Part shown: positions 27,192 through 36,354 of the stretch, in pieces | Numbering within the stretch: the first letter of the stretch is position 1 | How the letters are laid out: every line of letters starts with the position of its first letter | From: Alteromonas sp. ALT199 | GTDB taxonomy: Bacteria; Pseudomonadota; Gammaproteobacteria; Enterobacterales; Alteromonadaceae | Direction: 5' to 3' | Assembly: GCF_018619335.1 (NCBI RefSeq) | Contig: NZ_JAHHDX010000015.1 | Location: forward strand, 27,723-91,722 | DNA: 64,000 nucleotides | Notes under the pieces: generated by a model | Seen by the model: the letters and a program-made list of their open reading frames with translations, nothing else | What the model was told of the DNA's origin: nothing | Databases searched by the model: none | Made by a program: the position numbers and the translations under genes

Positions 27192-27740
27192 CTAGTCCCC
27201 GCTTTTTTCAGAATGTTTTAAGTAGAAATCGATATAATGATCGTCGGGGTATAAGCCGTTAGCGATGTCGTATTTATCAGCGAATTGAGAAAAATCTTGT
27301 TCGAGGATTTTGAGAATGATAGAGGTGCGATTGAGTACTTTTATTGTTGCTTGGCTTCCCAACCTCTCTATCATAAGTAGGCCGGTATAGTTGAGTTTGC
27401 CTGGCTGAACAGTAAAGGTAAGGTCTAAGCTTTCTAGGTCCATGTAGCTTTCAAGTAAGTTTCCTTTTGACAACGAACCGGTACGTTCGAACACTCTGTC
27501 CCACGTGTAGGTACCTGCAGGTAGTTTAATCACATCAATGTGCTGTGAGTGATTAAGAGGGCCAAATGTATATTTGTTCGTTAAGCCACTACCTTTAAGT
27601 ACTACGCTCTCTGTATAGCCCTTAGAATATAGTGCAATAATTGCGTAGCCTTCATCAGGTTCTAGTGGTTCAACTGTGGTTGTGTTGGCTATGAGTGGAG
27701 TGGAAAATACGACAAGCAATAGTACGAGTACAGCTTTCAT
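27192..27740 (-). CDS. Small exported protein of unknown function, paired with S9 peptidase
   Basis: A 182-aa protein with signal peptide MKAVLVLLLVVFSTPLIAN. The mature part looks beta-rich (EGYAIIALYSKGY, KLPAGTYTWDRVF, LTFTVQPGKLNYTGLLMIE). The pattern 'LPAGTYxW ... FTVxPGKxNYxG' resembles the DUF2846-like/carboxypeptidase-regulatory beta-sandwich type, but I cannot name a family. The stop is only 4 bases before the S9 peptidase start, so co-translation is likely and the protein may act with the peptidase in the envelope. Confidence 0.7.
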   Translation of the reverse strand: MKAVLVLLLVVFSTPLIANTTTVEPLEPDEGYAIIALYSKGYTESVVLKGSGLTNKYTFGPLNHSQHIDVIKLPAGTYTWDRVFERTGSLSKGNLLESYMDLESLDLTFTVQPGKLNYTGLLMIERLGSQATIKVLNRTSIILKILEQDFSQFADKYDIANGLYPDDHYIDFYLKHSEKSGD

Positions 27741-27854
27741 TACTTCATTCCCTTGATGGTTTATTATTTATCACAAGTTTCTTATGTGAGCGTTTTTGAC
27801 AACACTACAAATTACGATTCGTAAAATCAACTAAGTGAAAACAATTTACTTCTT

Positions 27855-28562
27855 TTATTTTAAATGTCGCCCGCCATTAAGGTGCAATGTTTGGCCTGTG
27901 ACGTAATCGCTATCGAATAAGTAATTCATGGCCTTTACGGCTTCTTTTGCGCCAGGAACCATTTCAAGTAAAGACTTCTTTAACGCTTTTTGCTTGTAAG
28001 CATCGTCGTCGCCTTCGTTGAACATGAGTAAAGCAGGTGCAATGCTATTCACTTTCACTTGTGGCGCTAGCTTTTTGGCAAAGGATAGGGTGAGATTGTG
28101 CAACGCAGCTTTGCTTGCCGCATAAGCCATGTGCTTTTCACTGCCAGTATCTTGCACATAATCAGTCATATGAATAATGTCAGCTTGCACTTCACAACCG
28201 CACAGTGCTTCTTCTAATGCTAAATTAATGCGATAGGGGGCAACCGCATGAATCATCATCATGCGTTCCATTAACTCTTGCTTATTACTATTATCTTTCT
28301 CTTGTGCCCAATCTGATGCGTTGTGAATGATCCCCCGATAGGTTTTACTGATTGCCTTAATCTCATCAATTGCTCGATCAATAGCCGGCTCAGTGCTAAA
28401 ATCCGCCTGTAAAACTGTTGCGCCTTTATCCTTAAGCATTGCAATACTCGAGCGATGCGTTCGATAAGTCACAACAACGCGATGTCCTTTTGCAAGTAAA
28501 CTTTCGGCCATCGCCAAGCCCAACCGTTGGCTGGCGCCTGTTATTAGTACAGGTGAGTTCAA
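27855..28562 (-). CDS. folM: Dihydromonapterin reductase, short-chain dehydrogenase family
   Basis: A 235-aa SDR that reduces dihydromonapterin (and, weakly, dihydrofolate) with NADPH. The cofactor motif reads TGASQRLGLAMAE, the active-site Tyr-Lys pair is YAASKAAL, and the C-terminus GQTLHLNGGRHLK is typical of FolM. It is divergent from folE, as expected for the tetrahydromonapterin route that starts from GTP cyclohydrolase I. The RITG-type spacing and HNASDW segment favour FolM over FabG-like SDRs. Confidence 0.85.
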   Translation of the reverse strand: MNSPVLITGASQRLGLAMAESLLAKGHRVVVTYRTHRSSIAMLKDKGATVLQADFSTEPAIDRAIDEIKAISKTYRGIIHNASDWAQEKDNSNKQELMERMMMIHAVAPYRINLALEEALCGCEVQADIIHMTDYVQDTGSEKHMAYAASKAALHNLTLSFAKKLAPQVKVNSIAPALLMFNEGDDDAYKQKALKKSLLEMVPGAKEAVKAMNYLFDSDYVTGQTLHLNGGRHLK

Positions 28563-28724
28563 GATAGTGTCCTTCTTTTCTAAGAGGTAACAGTTTTATT
28601 ATTCCGTGCTAAACGCACGTAAGGTAGCAACAACATTAAATAAAAGTCATGTTGTCGTATAACCGAACTTTTACGATTTGAAAGGCGTATTAGTTCAAAA
28701 AAAGCAGTAACAACGGATAAAACA

Positions 28725-29408
28725 ATGTTAGCAAAAGAAGCGGTAATTGTGCGTGATGCACTAGACCCCTCTATATCAGAGCCGGCACAACGTGTACGTG
28801 AAGCATTAGAAGCCAAGGGGCTAGAAACGCCTATGGTGGTTAATGGTCTTTCTGACGAACAAAAGCGCAAACGAATTGAAAGTGCGATGCGTGACGTAAT
28901 GGACACGCTTGGACTTGACCTTACTGATGACAGCTTGTGCGACACGCCTACACGCATCGCCAAAATGTACGTCAATGAGATTTTCGGTGGCTTGGATTAC
29001 CGCAAGTTTCCAAAGATTACTGCTATCGAAAACAAAATGCAGATCGACCAGCCTGTACAGGTGTCCGACATCAGCTTAACAAGTACGTGCGAACATCATT
29101 TTGTGACTATTGATGGTATGGCTACAGTGTCTTACATACCCAAAGATACTGTGATTGGTCTTTCAAAGATAAATCGTCTTGTAGGCTTCTTTGCTCAACG
29201 CCCTCAGGTACAAGAGCGTTTAACACAGCAAGTGTTGGTTGCACTGCAAACTTTAACGAACTCAGAAGATGTTGCTGTAAGTATTAACGCTACGCACTAC
29301 TGCGTAAAGGCGAGAGGGATTCGAGACACTAATTCCTACACGAAAACGTCAGCATTGGGCGGTCGCTTTTTAACGGATAATGAATTGAAGCGAGAATTTT
29401 TCCGCTAG
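28725..29408 (+). CDS. folE: GTP cyclohydrolase I
   Basis: Catalyses GTP to 7,8-dihydroneopterin triphosphate, the first step of folate and tetrahydromonapterin synthesis. The 227-aa protein aligns closely in memory with E. coli FolE (222 aa): [24 protein letters not shown], the zinc/active-site block [36 protein letters not shown] and [11 protein letters not shown] (third zinc ligand Cys). ATG 28725 follows AACGGATAAAACA. It is divergent from folM, with about 160 bases between the starts, and ends at a strong terminator. Confidence 0.97.
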   Translation: MLAKEAVIVRDALDPSISEPAQRVREALEAKGLETPMVVNGLSDEQKRKRIESAMRDVMDTLGLDLTDDSLCDTPTRIAKMYVNEIFGGLDYRKFPKITAIENKMQIDQPVQVSDISLTSTCEHHFVTIDGMATVSYIPKDTVIGLSKINRLVGFFAQRPQVQERLTQQVLVALQTLTNSEDVAVSINATHYCVKARGIRDTNSYTKTSALGGRFLTDNELKREFFR

Positions 29409-29440
29409 CTAAGCGCTAGAAAGTACCTGTTTCAGAAATC

Positions 29441-29474
29441 AAAAGCCGTTTCATCATAATGAAGCGGCTTTTTT
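29441..29474. terminator. Bidirectional rho-independent terminator after folE
   Basis: AAAAGCCGTTTCAT / ATGAAGCGGCTTTTTT with a CATA loop and T-runs on both strands, between the convergent folE and the CPxCG gene. Confidence 0.9.
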
Positions 29475-29495
29475 GTTTATATTTGTTTATGGTTA

Positions 29496-29705
29496 TTACT
29501 TGATAACAAGTTCTGTATCTAAGGCATCCACAATAAGATTAATGCGTCCACCAATACCATCGGCAGGGGTTAGACTAAGTACCTTATTGCAACATTCACA
29601 AGATTCATGTTGCTCGTGATACATGTCGCGAGCACTGTTCAGTCGAAAATCATTAATTGCACCGCAGTAGGGGCACATGTATTCCAATGCTTTAATACTT
29701 TGCAT
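29496..29705 (-). CDS. CPxCG-type zinc-ribbon protein
   Basis: A small Cys-rich protein resembling the CPXCG family. Metal ligands are CPYC and, after 21 residues, CECC, followed by a short beta-rich tail (INLIVDALDTELVIK). I prefer ATG 29703-29705, 7 bases after GGA, giving 69 aa, the usual family size; the frame stays open upstream to 29888, but the added Phe/Trp-rich residues look non-native. The gene converges on folE at the shared terminator. A structural zinc or nucleic-acid-binding role is inferred only from the Cys pattern. Confidence 0.55.
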   Translation of the reverse strand: MQSIKALEYMCPYCGAINDFRLNSARDMYHEQHESCECCNKVLSLTPADGIGGRINLIVDALDTELVIK

Positions 29706-30140
29706 CGTTTTATCCGTTACCATGTTTAACATATCCATATGACGTAAGTTGAAATCCGCTGTGTGAAAAAAGTAGTTTGTATTGCTTCTATGCATTAACT
29801 TTGTCAGACCCATTTGTAAGAATAAACCTACGCGAAAGCTCTGCAAAAAGAACCACGCCACATCAAATCTGCAAAAAACAAACCACACACATTAGTGTAG
29901 TGCCACTTTCACGTTGAAAGGCCTTTAAACAAGCTGAGTTACTGTAAGACCGTGTTATTGCGCAAAAGGATAGGTGAACAATCCGCCTATGATAAAAGTA
30001 TAGTCGGTAATTCTTTTACTGCCTTTGTAATTCGCGGATTACTTAGTAAGTAGTTGGCGACAAAGATAATTAAATTTGTCGGCGATAACTCACCCGTCAC
30101 GGAGCTCGCAATAGGTGGGTTACCGCGTATTAGAGGTTTG
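29706..30140. other. Intergenic region between CPxCG gene and amylosucrase
   Basis: The minus-strand frame of the CPxCG gene remains open to 29888, but I see no start signal that would justify the extension. From about 29890 to 30140 there is no convincing gene or RNA. A short imperfect repeat (AACTCACCCGTC / AATAGGTGGGTT around 30088-30121) could end the amylosucrase transcript but lacks a T-run on the minus strand. Confidence 0.35.
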
Positions 30141-32090
30141 TTAGTTAGCTAAGAGCCATAGCTGCTGAAAGGGAGCAAGCACAAGAGGTGCTGCTTCCAT
30201 TTTTACATTAACGCCTGACAGCAAATCTACGCTTGACGTGAAGCATACTGTCGTCAAAAGGGAACGCTGAAGCTGCTGCTCGTGTTCACTGAAATTACAA
30301 ACGACGAGGAGTTTTTCACCTTTGGCATTTTCTCGCATGAAAGCAAAGCAATGTTGATTATCAGCATCCAATATATGTGTTTGAGCTTGACCAAAAATGG
30401 CGTACTGTTTTCTAATCTCAATCATCTTTTGTAAGCCTGTAAATACGCGAAGGCTTGCCATTTCCGCTGGGCTTGTAGGTGCTGTTTGACCTAACGCTAG
30501 AGCAGCGTCGTCATTACTAACCGAAATACGATTAACCCATCTGTCATCATGTTTTTTGCTTTCGTCAAATCGGTAACTGTAGTCATTGAGCTTTCCAATT
30601 TCATCGCTTGAATACAGCAACGGGATACCACCTATGCTGAACGTTATCCCATATAACAACAACATACGCTTCACTGCTTCTTCAATACCTTGCGCGTCAT
30701 TAGATTGCAGTGCGCCTTCTAGCCCGCATAAAGAGGCTAATGAACCACATACACGACAATCCCCGTTACTCGGGTTTTCCGCAAACGGCACACCGTTCGC
30801 AAAACTTCCTTCAAAACGGCCGGTGTAGAACTGATTAAGGAAGTAACGATGGTCGAACGGGTTAATATCTAATTCGTTAGCGACAGCATCGTCAAAGGTC
30901 CAACCTATATCATCATGGCAGCGCACGTAATTCACCCAAGTGCATTTGTCTGAAATAGCAAAGCTCTTTTTCATTGATTGTGTGAGTAGGTGGGTTTTGC
31001 GCGTAGCTAAAGAGTTCCAGAGTAGCGCCATTAACAAGGGGTTATAGGACAGCTGACACTCATCTTTATCGATATATTTAACTACTTCATCTGGATGGAC
31101 GATAGCTTCGGATTTAAAAACCACCGCTGGCGCAACAATTTGTAGACAACAATTAAACGCTTGAATAAGTACGTGTGCCTTCTCTTGGTTCTCGCAATCT
31201 GTACCAAGTTCTTTCCAAATAAATGCTAATGCGTCTAAACGCAGGGCGGCGCTACCAACGTTAGCCAAAAATAGCATTTCAGAGGCAATGGCGTTGAATA
31301 CTTCAGGGTTGCTGTAGTTTAAATCCCACTGAAAGCTGTTGAAGGTCGTCCAAACCCATTTTTCAATTTGCTCATTATAGGTAAAGCTACCCCTTCTAAC
31401 TTGAGGGAAAATTTCTCTTAGCGTTTGTTCATATTGGTCGGGAATGGTCCTGTCATCAAACAAGTAATAATAATTTTGATATTGCTTGTTGCCACTTAGC
31501 GCGGCTTTTGCCCACGCATGTTCGTCAGATGTGTGATTAAAAACAAAGTCTAACACAAGGTTGATCCCTTCCTTTTGTAGGGCAGACGCAAGCTTCTCCA
31601 AATCTTTCACGGTGCCTAAAGAGGGGTTTACCTTGCGATAGTCCGATACGGCATAGCCGCCATCACTATCTCCTTTAGGCGCGTCGTATAAAGGCATGAG
31701 GTGTACATAAGTTACACCGAGTGCTTTAAAGTAGGGAATTTTATCGTGTAAGTCATTCAACGTAGGCCCCATTAAATCCACATAGCAAGCCATACCTACC
31801 TGCTGTTGATCGCGATACCATAGGGGAGATTTCAGCTTTTCATTATCGAGTTTTTTTAACGAAGGCTTACGACTTTTCAATCCATCTCTTAATATTTCAA
31901 TAAGTTTTTGTAAATGAAAATAGCAGTCATACTGATGTCCATAAACATAAGTATAGTTCTTGAAAAGGCGGGGGAAGTGAGCCTTTAATCGCTTATTAAA
32001 CGTAGCCGCATCCTTCTTTGTGAGGCCCGATAAATCAGTGGATGCTAGGATGCGCTCCAAACAAAGACTACTGCTGGCAGCATAACTCAT
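30141..32090 (-). CDS. Amylosucrase (GH13 family glucansucrase)
   Basis: Transfers glucose from sucrose to an alpha-1,4-glucan and releases fructose. The product is about 649 aa (Neisseria enzyme about 636). An N-terminal helical domain is followed by the (beta/alpha)8 barrel. Barrel motifs are LVLDFVFNHTSDEH, the nucleophile Asp in ALRLDALAFIWKELG, acid/base Glu in VVFKSEAIVHPDE, and the transition-state Asp in VRCHDDIGWTFDD, whose HDDIGW form is the amylosucrase hallmark versus HDN/HD in amylases. I choose ATG 32088-32090 with GGAG 6 bases upstream, not the TTG at 32102. It is divergent from the MFS transporter. No signal peptide, so it is intracellular. Confidence 0.9.
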   Translation of the reverse strand: MSYAASSSLCLERILASTDLSGLTKKDAATFNKRLKAHFPRLFKNYTYVYGHQYDCYFHLQKLIEILRDGLKSRKPSLKKLDNEKLKSPLWYRDQQQVGMACYVDLMGPTLNDLHDKIPYFKALGVTYVHLMPLYDAPKGDSDGGYAVSDYRKVNPSLGTVKDLEKLASALQKEGINLVLDFVFNHTSDEHAWAKAALSGNKQYQNYYYLFDDRTIPDQYEQTLREIFPQVRRGSFTYNEQIEKWVWTTFNSFQWDLNYSNPEVFNAIASEMLFLANVGSAALRLDALAFIWKELGTDCENQEKAHVLIQAFNCCLQIVAPAVVFKSEAIVHPDEVVKYIDKDECQLSYNPLLMALLWNSLATRKTHLLTQSMKKSFAISDKCTWVNYVRCHDDIGWTFDDAVANELDINPFDHRYFLNQFYTGRFEGSFANGVPFAENPSNGDCRVCGSLASLCGLEGALQSNDAQGIEEAVKRMLLLYGITFSIGGIPLLYSSDEIGKLNDYSYRFDESKKHDDRWVNRISVSNDDAALALGQTAPTSPAEMASLRVFTGLQKMIEIRKQYAIFGQAQTHILDADNQHCFAFMRENAKGEKLLVVCNFSEHEQQLQRSLLTTVCFTSSVDLLSGVNVKMEAAPLVLAPFQQLWLLAN

Positions 32091-32397
32091 AGAAAACTCC
32101 AAAGTATGACGCGATTAGGCGTCTAATGCCTCTTTCCTTAATGACGGGTTTACAGGCTTTTTAAATTCTGTTAACTTTTATCTTAAACGATTAAGTCTCT
32201 TTTTCCAAGCTAGACTGAAGTTTGATACAAAGCTCAATACCATTTCAGCTATCGAACTTATTACATCGTTATTTTTATCGACTAGATATGTGAAATAAGT
32301 GAGTACTTCAGGCACCTTATGTCTGCCAAAACTTACGTGTTTTAATAAAGTGTGTGCGGACGTAAAGTATCTTCATGCCGTTGTTGTGAGACCGACT
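32091..32397. promoter_or_regulatory. Divergent promoter region of amylosucrase and MFS transporter
   Basis: This 307-base spacer must carry both promoters. It is AT-rich, but I could not place a confident sigma-70 pair or a clear palindromic operator. The MFS frame is open from GTG 32299, so part of this region could be translated if that start is used. Confidence 0.4.
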
Positions 32398-33666
32398 ATG
32401 CCTAGCCAAGAACGTAGCAGTAGAGTTATCAGGTGGTTAACCTACCTCATGTTTATGATGTTTGCTATGACATCAGATTCAGTAGGCGAGATAATCAAAG
32501 AAGTAAAAGTGGCTTTCTCTGTCACTAATGCACAAGCGAGCTTAATGCATTCTTTGCCTATGCTGGGTATCGCGTTATCTGGCTTATTTTTAGGGTTTTT
32601 AGCCGATAAATTAGGTCGTAAGCCAACCATCATCATTGGTTTAGCACTGTTTGGATTAGCATGTTACAGCTTCCTTATTGCCAATGACTTTATGTTGATC
32701 GTTAGTTTGATGAGCTTGTCGGGGGTAGCCGTTGGTATTTTTAAAACCGGCGCGCTGGCGCTTATTGGTGATATTTCAACATCAACAAAGCAGCATACGG
32801 CTACGATGAATGGTGCAGAAGCGTTCTTTGGTGTTGGTGCTATTATTGGCCCTCTAATTGTTGCGTATCTTATTCACCAAGGCGTTGCATGGCAGTGGCT
32901 TTACGTCATTGCAGGTGGCGTTTGTACAGTACTTATCATTGTGGCCCTACTGGTTAAGTACCCCACATATACACATGATACGTCTTCTGGCAAAAACAAA
33001 GTATCGATAGCTCAGAGTTTGAGTCTGCTTAAGAACCCTTATGCCCTGGGATTTTCTGTTGGCGCGTTTTTATACGTTGCGGCAGAGAGTGCTATTTATG
33101 TGTGGATGCCTAGTTACTTGGTGTGCGATGCCACAACACTTAGAGCGACATACGATTGTTATAGTGAGGGTTTCTCTGAAACCTTAGCTATTTATTCGGT
33201 AACCGCATTCTTTATTCTTCGCGCAGCAGGGCGTTTTATTGGAATCTGGATGATGTCTCGATTCAACTGGGCTTTGGTGTTGATGTTGTTCACTGGAGCC
33301 ATTGTCTTGTGTTTCGGATTAGGGCTGTGGGGTGGAAAGCAGGTCGCACTCTACTTGTTCCCACTAACAGGCATTTTCATGTCAGTGGTATACCCTACGT
33401 TCAACTCTAAGGGAATAAGCTGCTTCCCTAAACATCAGCACGGCAGTGTGGCAGGGGTAATATTGTTTTTTACTGCTGCCGGTGCAGCCGCCGGACCATT
33501 TATTATGGGGCTCGTAAGTGACGCTAACGGAGGCGATGCAAAATACGGCTTCATGGTCGCAACAGGCTTCGCCGCTTTGCTATTTATCGGCTTGGTATAC
33601 AATTTTATTAAAAACCCTACCAAACAGCGTTTAGCTGAAATTGAAGCGAGTGAGTACGCTAATTAA
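32398..33666 (+). CDS. MFS sugar-type transporter next to amylosucrase
   Basis: A 12-helix major facilitator of 422 aa from ATG 32398. The loop 2-3 signature is FLADKLGRKPTIIIGLALFG; charged helix-4 and -5 residues (GDISTSTKQHTATMNGAEAFFGVG) and a C-half LRAAGRFIG motif are also visible. An in-frame GTG 32299 would add 33 residues with three Cys and no family match, so I reject it. Its position beside amylosucrase suggests import of sucrose or another oligosaccharide substrate; specificity is inferred only from the neighbour. Confidence 0.82.
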   Translation: MPSQERSSRVIRWLTYLMFMMFAMTSDSVGEIIKEVKVAFSVTNAQASLMHSLPMLGIALSGLFLGFLADKLGRKPTIIIGLALFGLACYSFLIANDFMLIVSLMSLSGVAVGIFKTGALALIGDISTSTKQHTATMNGAEAFFGVGAIIGPLIVAYLIHQGVAWQWLYVIAGGVCTVLIIVALLVKYPTYTHDTSSGKNKVSIAQSLSLLKNPYALGFSVGAFLYVAAESAIYVWMPSYLVCDATTLRATYDCYSEGFSETLAIYSVTAFFILRAAGRFIGIWMMSRFNWALVLMLFTGAIVLCFGLGLWGGKQVALYLFPLTGIFMSVVYPTFNSKGISCFPKHQHGSVAGVILFFTAAGAAAGPFIMGLVSDANGGDAKYGFMVATGFAALLFIGLVYNFIKNPTKQRLAEIEASEYAN

Positions 33667-33806
33667 GTGAAACGAGCCGCGAAGCTAACCGCTCGCTGTA
33701 CTAGTAATTTTAAACGTGCCGGGCATGAGCTCGGCACTGGTGTTTCAGCACGTTGTTGTTTAAGCTTCACCTAATTCCCTCTCATACAAATCTATAGCAA
33801 TAGCCC

Positions 33807-34622
33807 ATGGATGAATTAAAACAAGCTCAAGCCCTTTACGACACGCTCGTAGAATTTGCGGTGACTTACAGCTTCCAAATTGTAGGCGCCATTGTCATTT
33901 TCCTACTTGGTTGGTGGGTTGCCAATAAAATAAGCCATGTAGTTGAAAGGCTAATGGTGAGCAAAAACATTGATATTACGCTTAGTCGTTTTACCGCTGG
34001 TATCTGCAAATTAGTGGTACTCGGGTTAGTCATCATTATAGCGCTTGGTAACATAGGGATAAGCGTTACTCCGTTAATTGCAGCATTAGGTGCTGTTGGC
34101 TTGGGTGCCGGCCTCGCCATCCAGGGGATGCTGGCAAACTATGCTGCTGGCTTTACCATCATTATTACCCGTCCTTTCGTTGTGGGAGATACGATTCGCG
34201 TTCGTGGTGTTGCAGGTGTTGTTGACCAAGTAATGCTGCCCTATACCATTCTTATTGATGAAGATAATGTTCATATACAAATTCCCAACAAGCTTATCGT
34301 TGGAGAGATCTTGCACAATTCTGCAGAGAACATGCTTATTGAGTTGGAAATCGGTGTTGCTTATTCAAGCAATGTAGATAGCGTCATTGAAGTGATTCGA
34401 AACGCCGTTGAAGCTGTTGACGGTGTGAATTTAGAAAAGTCACCGGCCATCGGTGTTGATAATTTTGGCGACAGCGGTATTAATTTGGGGATTCGAGTTT
34501 GGGCGCCCGCTGTAAGGCATTTCGAAGTGCGCTATGCGCTTAATCAAGCCATTTTTAATGCGCTTCAACAGCATGATATTGACATTCCATTCCCACAAAG
34601 GGAAGTCAGAATGCTGGACTGA
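33807..34622 (+). CDS. mscS: Small-conductance mechanosensitive channel MscS
   Basis: A 271-aa inner-membrane channel that opens on hypo-osmotic shock. There are three N-terminal helices; TM3 is the pore helix, with the Gly/Ala-rich GAVGLGAGLAIQGMLANYAAG signature, followed by the beta-domain motif RPFVVGDTIRVRGVAGVVDQV and IQIPNKLIVGEIL. Length is close to E. coli MscS (286 aa). It is a single gene between the MFS transporter and a strong terminator. Confidence 0.93.
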   Translation: MDELKQAQALYDTLVEFAVTYSFQIVGAIVIFLLGWWVANKISHVVERLMVSKNIDITLSRFTAGICKLVVLGLVIIIALGNIGISVTPLIAALGAVGLGAGLAIQGMLANYAAGFTIIITRPFVVGDTIRVRGVAGVVDQVMLPYTILIDEDNVHIQIPNKLIVGEILHNSAENMLIELEIGVAYSSNVDSVIEVIRNAVEAVDGVNLEKSPAIGVDNFGDSGINLGIRVWAPAVRHFEVRYALNQAIFNALQQHDIDIPFPQREVRMLD

Positions 34623-34651
34623 TTTAAGCTTCTACATCTGTAAAAAATATT

Positions 34652-34690
34652 AATGCCGGATAAAAATAATGTTTTATCCGGCATTTTTTT
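34652..34690. terminator. Bidirectional rho-independent terminator after mscS
   Basis: AATGCCGGATAAAA / TTTTATCCGGCATT perfect 14-base arms with a 6-base loop, followed by T's (34684-34690). It lies between the convergent mscS and the glyoxalase-like gene. Confidence 0.92.
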
Positions 34691-34724
34691 CATACAAAAA
34701 GTTCTTATTGATACTTTAACCTGC

Positions 34725-35108
34725 TTAAAGCTCGTAAAGTTCTAACGGTAAGCCATCGGGATCTTGAAAGAACGTAAAGCGCTTACCCGTATATTCGTCT
34801 ATTCTTACCGGCTCACATTCCACACGTTTGTTGGTTAAGTGATCAATTATTTCGTCGAGGTTGTCGACTTTAAATGCCAAGTGTCTAAGCCCTTGCGCTT
34901 CTGGGCGTGACGGTCTTCGTGGCGCCCCTGGAAACGAAAATAGCTCTATCTGACTACCATCAGGCAGACCTAGATCACATTTATACGAGTCTCTAGCTTC
35001 CCGGTAGTTTTCGTCGATAATTGAAAACCCTAACACGTCCGTGTAAAACGTTTTCGAACGTGGATAGTCACTACAAATTATAGCAACATGGTGAAAGCCT
35101 TTTAGCAT
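34725..35108 (-). CDS. gloA2: VOC/glyoxalase I-like protein, YaeR (GloA2) family
   Basis: A 127-aa vicinal-oxygen-chelate protein. FHHVAIICSDYPRSKTFYTDVLGF opens the fold, YREARDSYKCDLGL and IELFSFPGAPRRPSRPEAQGLRHLAF are signature YaeR segments, and the C-terminal FFQDPDGLPLELYE supplies the final metal ligand. ATG 35106-35108 follows AAAAGGAAA; the longer frame to 35159 runs into the aldo-keto reductase and lacks support. It is co-transcribed with that gene (19-base gap). The substrate is not established. Confidence 0.88.
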   Translation of the reverse strand: MLKGFHHVAIICSDYPRSKTFYTDVLGFSIIDENYREARDSYKCDLGLPDGSQIELFSFPGAPRRPSRPEAQGLRHLAFKVDNLDEIIDHLTNKRVECEPVRIDEYTGKRFTFFQDPDGLPLELYEL

Positions 35109-35127
35109 GCTATTTCCTTTTATATGC

Positions 35128-36078
35128 TTACGGCATCTCTTGACCGCGAGCAACTTCAAATAATTTATACCAGTGCTCGCGAGATAAATTAATATCCATC
35201 GCTTTCTGGCTAGACTTGATTCGTTCTATATTGGTGCTGCCTAAAACTGGCGCAATATTAGCCGGGTGTCGCATCAGCCATGCTAAAACAATGGCTTCAG
35301 GCGTTGATTGGTATTCGCTTGCAAGCTGCGCAACTAAATTTGCGGTAGCGGCATCTGCACTAGCCTCGGTTTTCGCCCTTGTATATTTTCCTTGAGCCAA
35401 GCTTCCCCAAGCCTGAAGCTGAACCTTGTTCATCATACAATATTCAAGGGTTCCTGGTGCATAACCTATGTTGCGATTAGCCGCGCTATTACTGGTGATG
35501 CCATCCTCTAGCCAATCTCTAAAACCAAGGCTCATTTCAAGTTGGTTGGCAACAATAGGTGTCGAGAGTGCTGATTGAAGATAGTTTATTTGGTGTCCGT
35601 GCATATTAGACACGCCCACATGTTTAATTTTTCCCTGTTGCTGAAGGAGTAGCAAAGTGCCAGCGACCTCTTCTAATTCCATAAGCGGGTCGGGGCGGTG
35701 CAGTAAGAGTATATCAAGTTGCTCAATTTCTAATCGAGAGAGAATACCTTCAACTGAGGTGTGAATATGCTTTGCTGAGAAGTCATAACGCTTTGGTCCT
35801 AAATCATCCTCAAAACGTATTGCACATTTAGATTGAATGATCATTTTATCTTTAAGGTTTGGGGCTTGCTTGAGTGCTTCACCAAAAACGGTTTCTGCTT
35901 TACCGAATGTGTAAATATCAGCATGGTCAAAAACGTTAATATCTAAGTCTAGTACAGTGTCTATAATTGATCTTGCTTTGGTTACATCAGCTTTAGTGGC
36001 AGGGTTATTATTCCAGCCTCCACCTAGGCCCATACATCCATAAATCAGGCGGCTTGCATGTGGAAAGTGTGCATTCAT
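35128..36078 (-). CDS. Aldo/keto reductase, YdhF-like
   Basis: A 316-aa NADPH-dependent TIM-barrel oxidoreductase. It starts SRLIYGCMGLGGGWN; the catalytic Asp-Tyr pair is FDHADIYTFGKAE, the Lys is in IIQSKCAIRF, and the His is in LLLHRPDPL. The C-terminal cofactor block is APVLGSTNIERIKSS. The GCMGLGG and RPDPLM forms fit the YdhF group. It is upstream of the glyoxalase-like gene in the same operon, so both may handle reactive carbonyls (inference). Confidence 0.88.
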   Translation of the reverse strand: MNAHFPHASRLIYGCMGLGGGWNNNPATKADVTKARSIIDTVLDLDINVFDHADIYTFGKAETVFGEALKQAPNLKDKMIIQSKCAIRFEDDLGPKRYDFSAKHIHTSVEGILSRLEIEQLDILLLHRPDPLMELEEVAGTLLLLQQQGKIKHVGVSNMHGHQINYLQSALSTPIVANQLEMSLGFRDWLEDGITSNSAANRNIGYAPGTLEYCMMNKVQLQAWGSLAQGKYTRAKTEASADAATANLVAQLASEYQSTPEAIVLAWLMRHPANIAPVLGSTNIERIKSSQKAMDINLSREHWYKLFEVARGQEMP

Positions 36079-36354
36079 GTAGTTTTCTCCCTTTAGAATG
36101 TGTGAGTGAACAAAAGTATTTATGCACTCAATAAAGCTTTGGAGCTTATTCTTATAATCAACAAAGCGCTACTCTAGTACGGCCTTGTTAATAATTAAAG
36201 CTTGATTGGTCGAGTATATTTTAACTAGCGACAGTTAGCGCTTAAGATTATTTCTGGAGCAGAAATAGCGAAAAAGTCACAACTTCTGGTGTAGGCGTTT
36301 TAATATTGTAGTGAGGTTAAAACACTACGGAATAATCACAAGAAAAGAGGGTTT

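Noticed and set aside
29706..29888. N-terminal extension of the CPxCG protein
   Set aside because: The added residues are Phe/Trp-rich without family match, while an ATG with a GGA site at 29705 gives the normal family size.
32299..32397. N-terminal extension of the MFS transporter from GTG 32299
   Set aside because: The extra 33 residues contain three Cys and no membrane-helix or family pattern; the transporter fold starts after ATG 32398.
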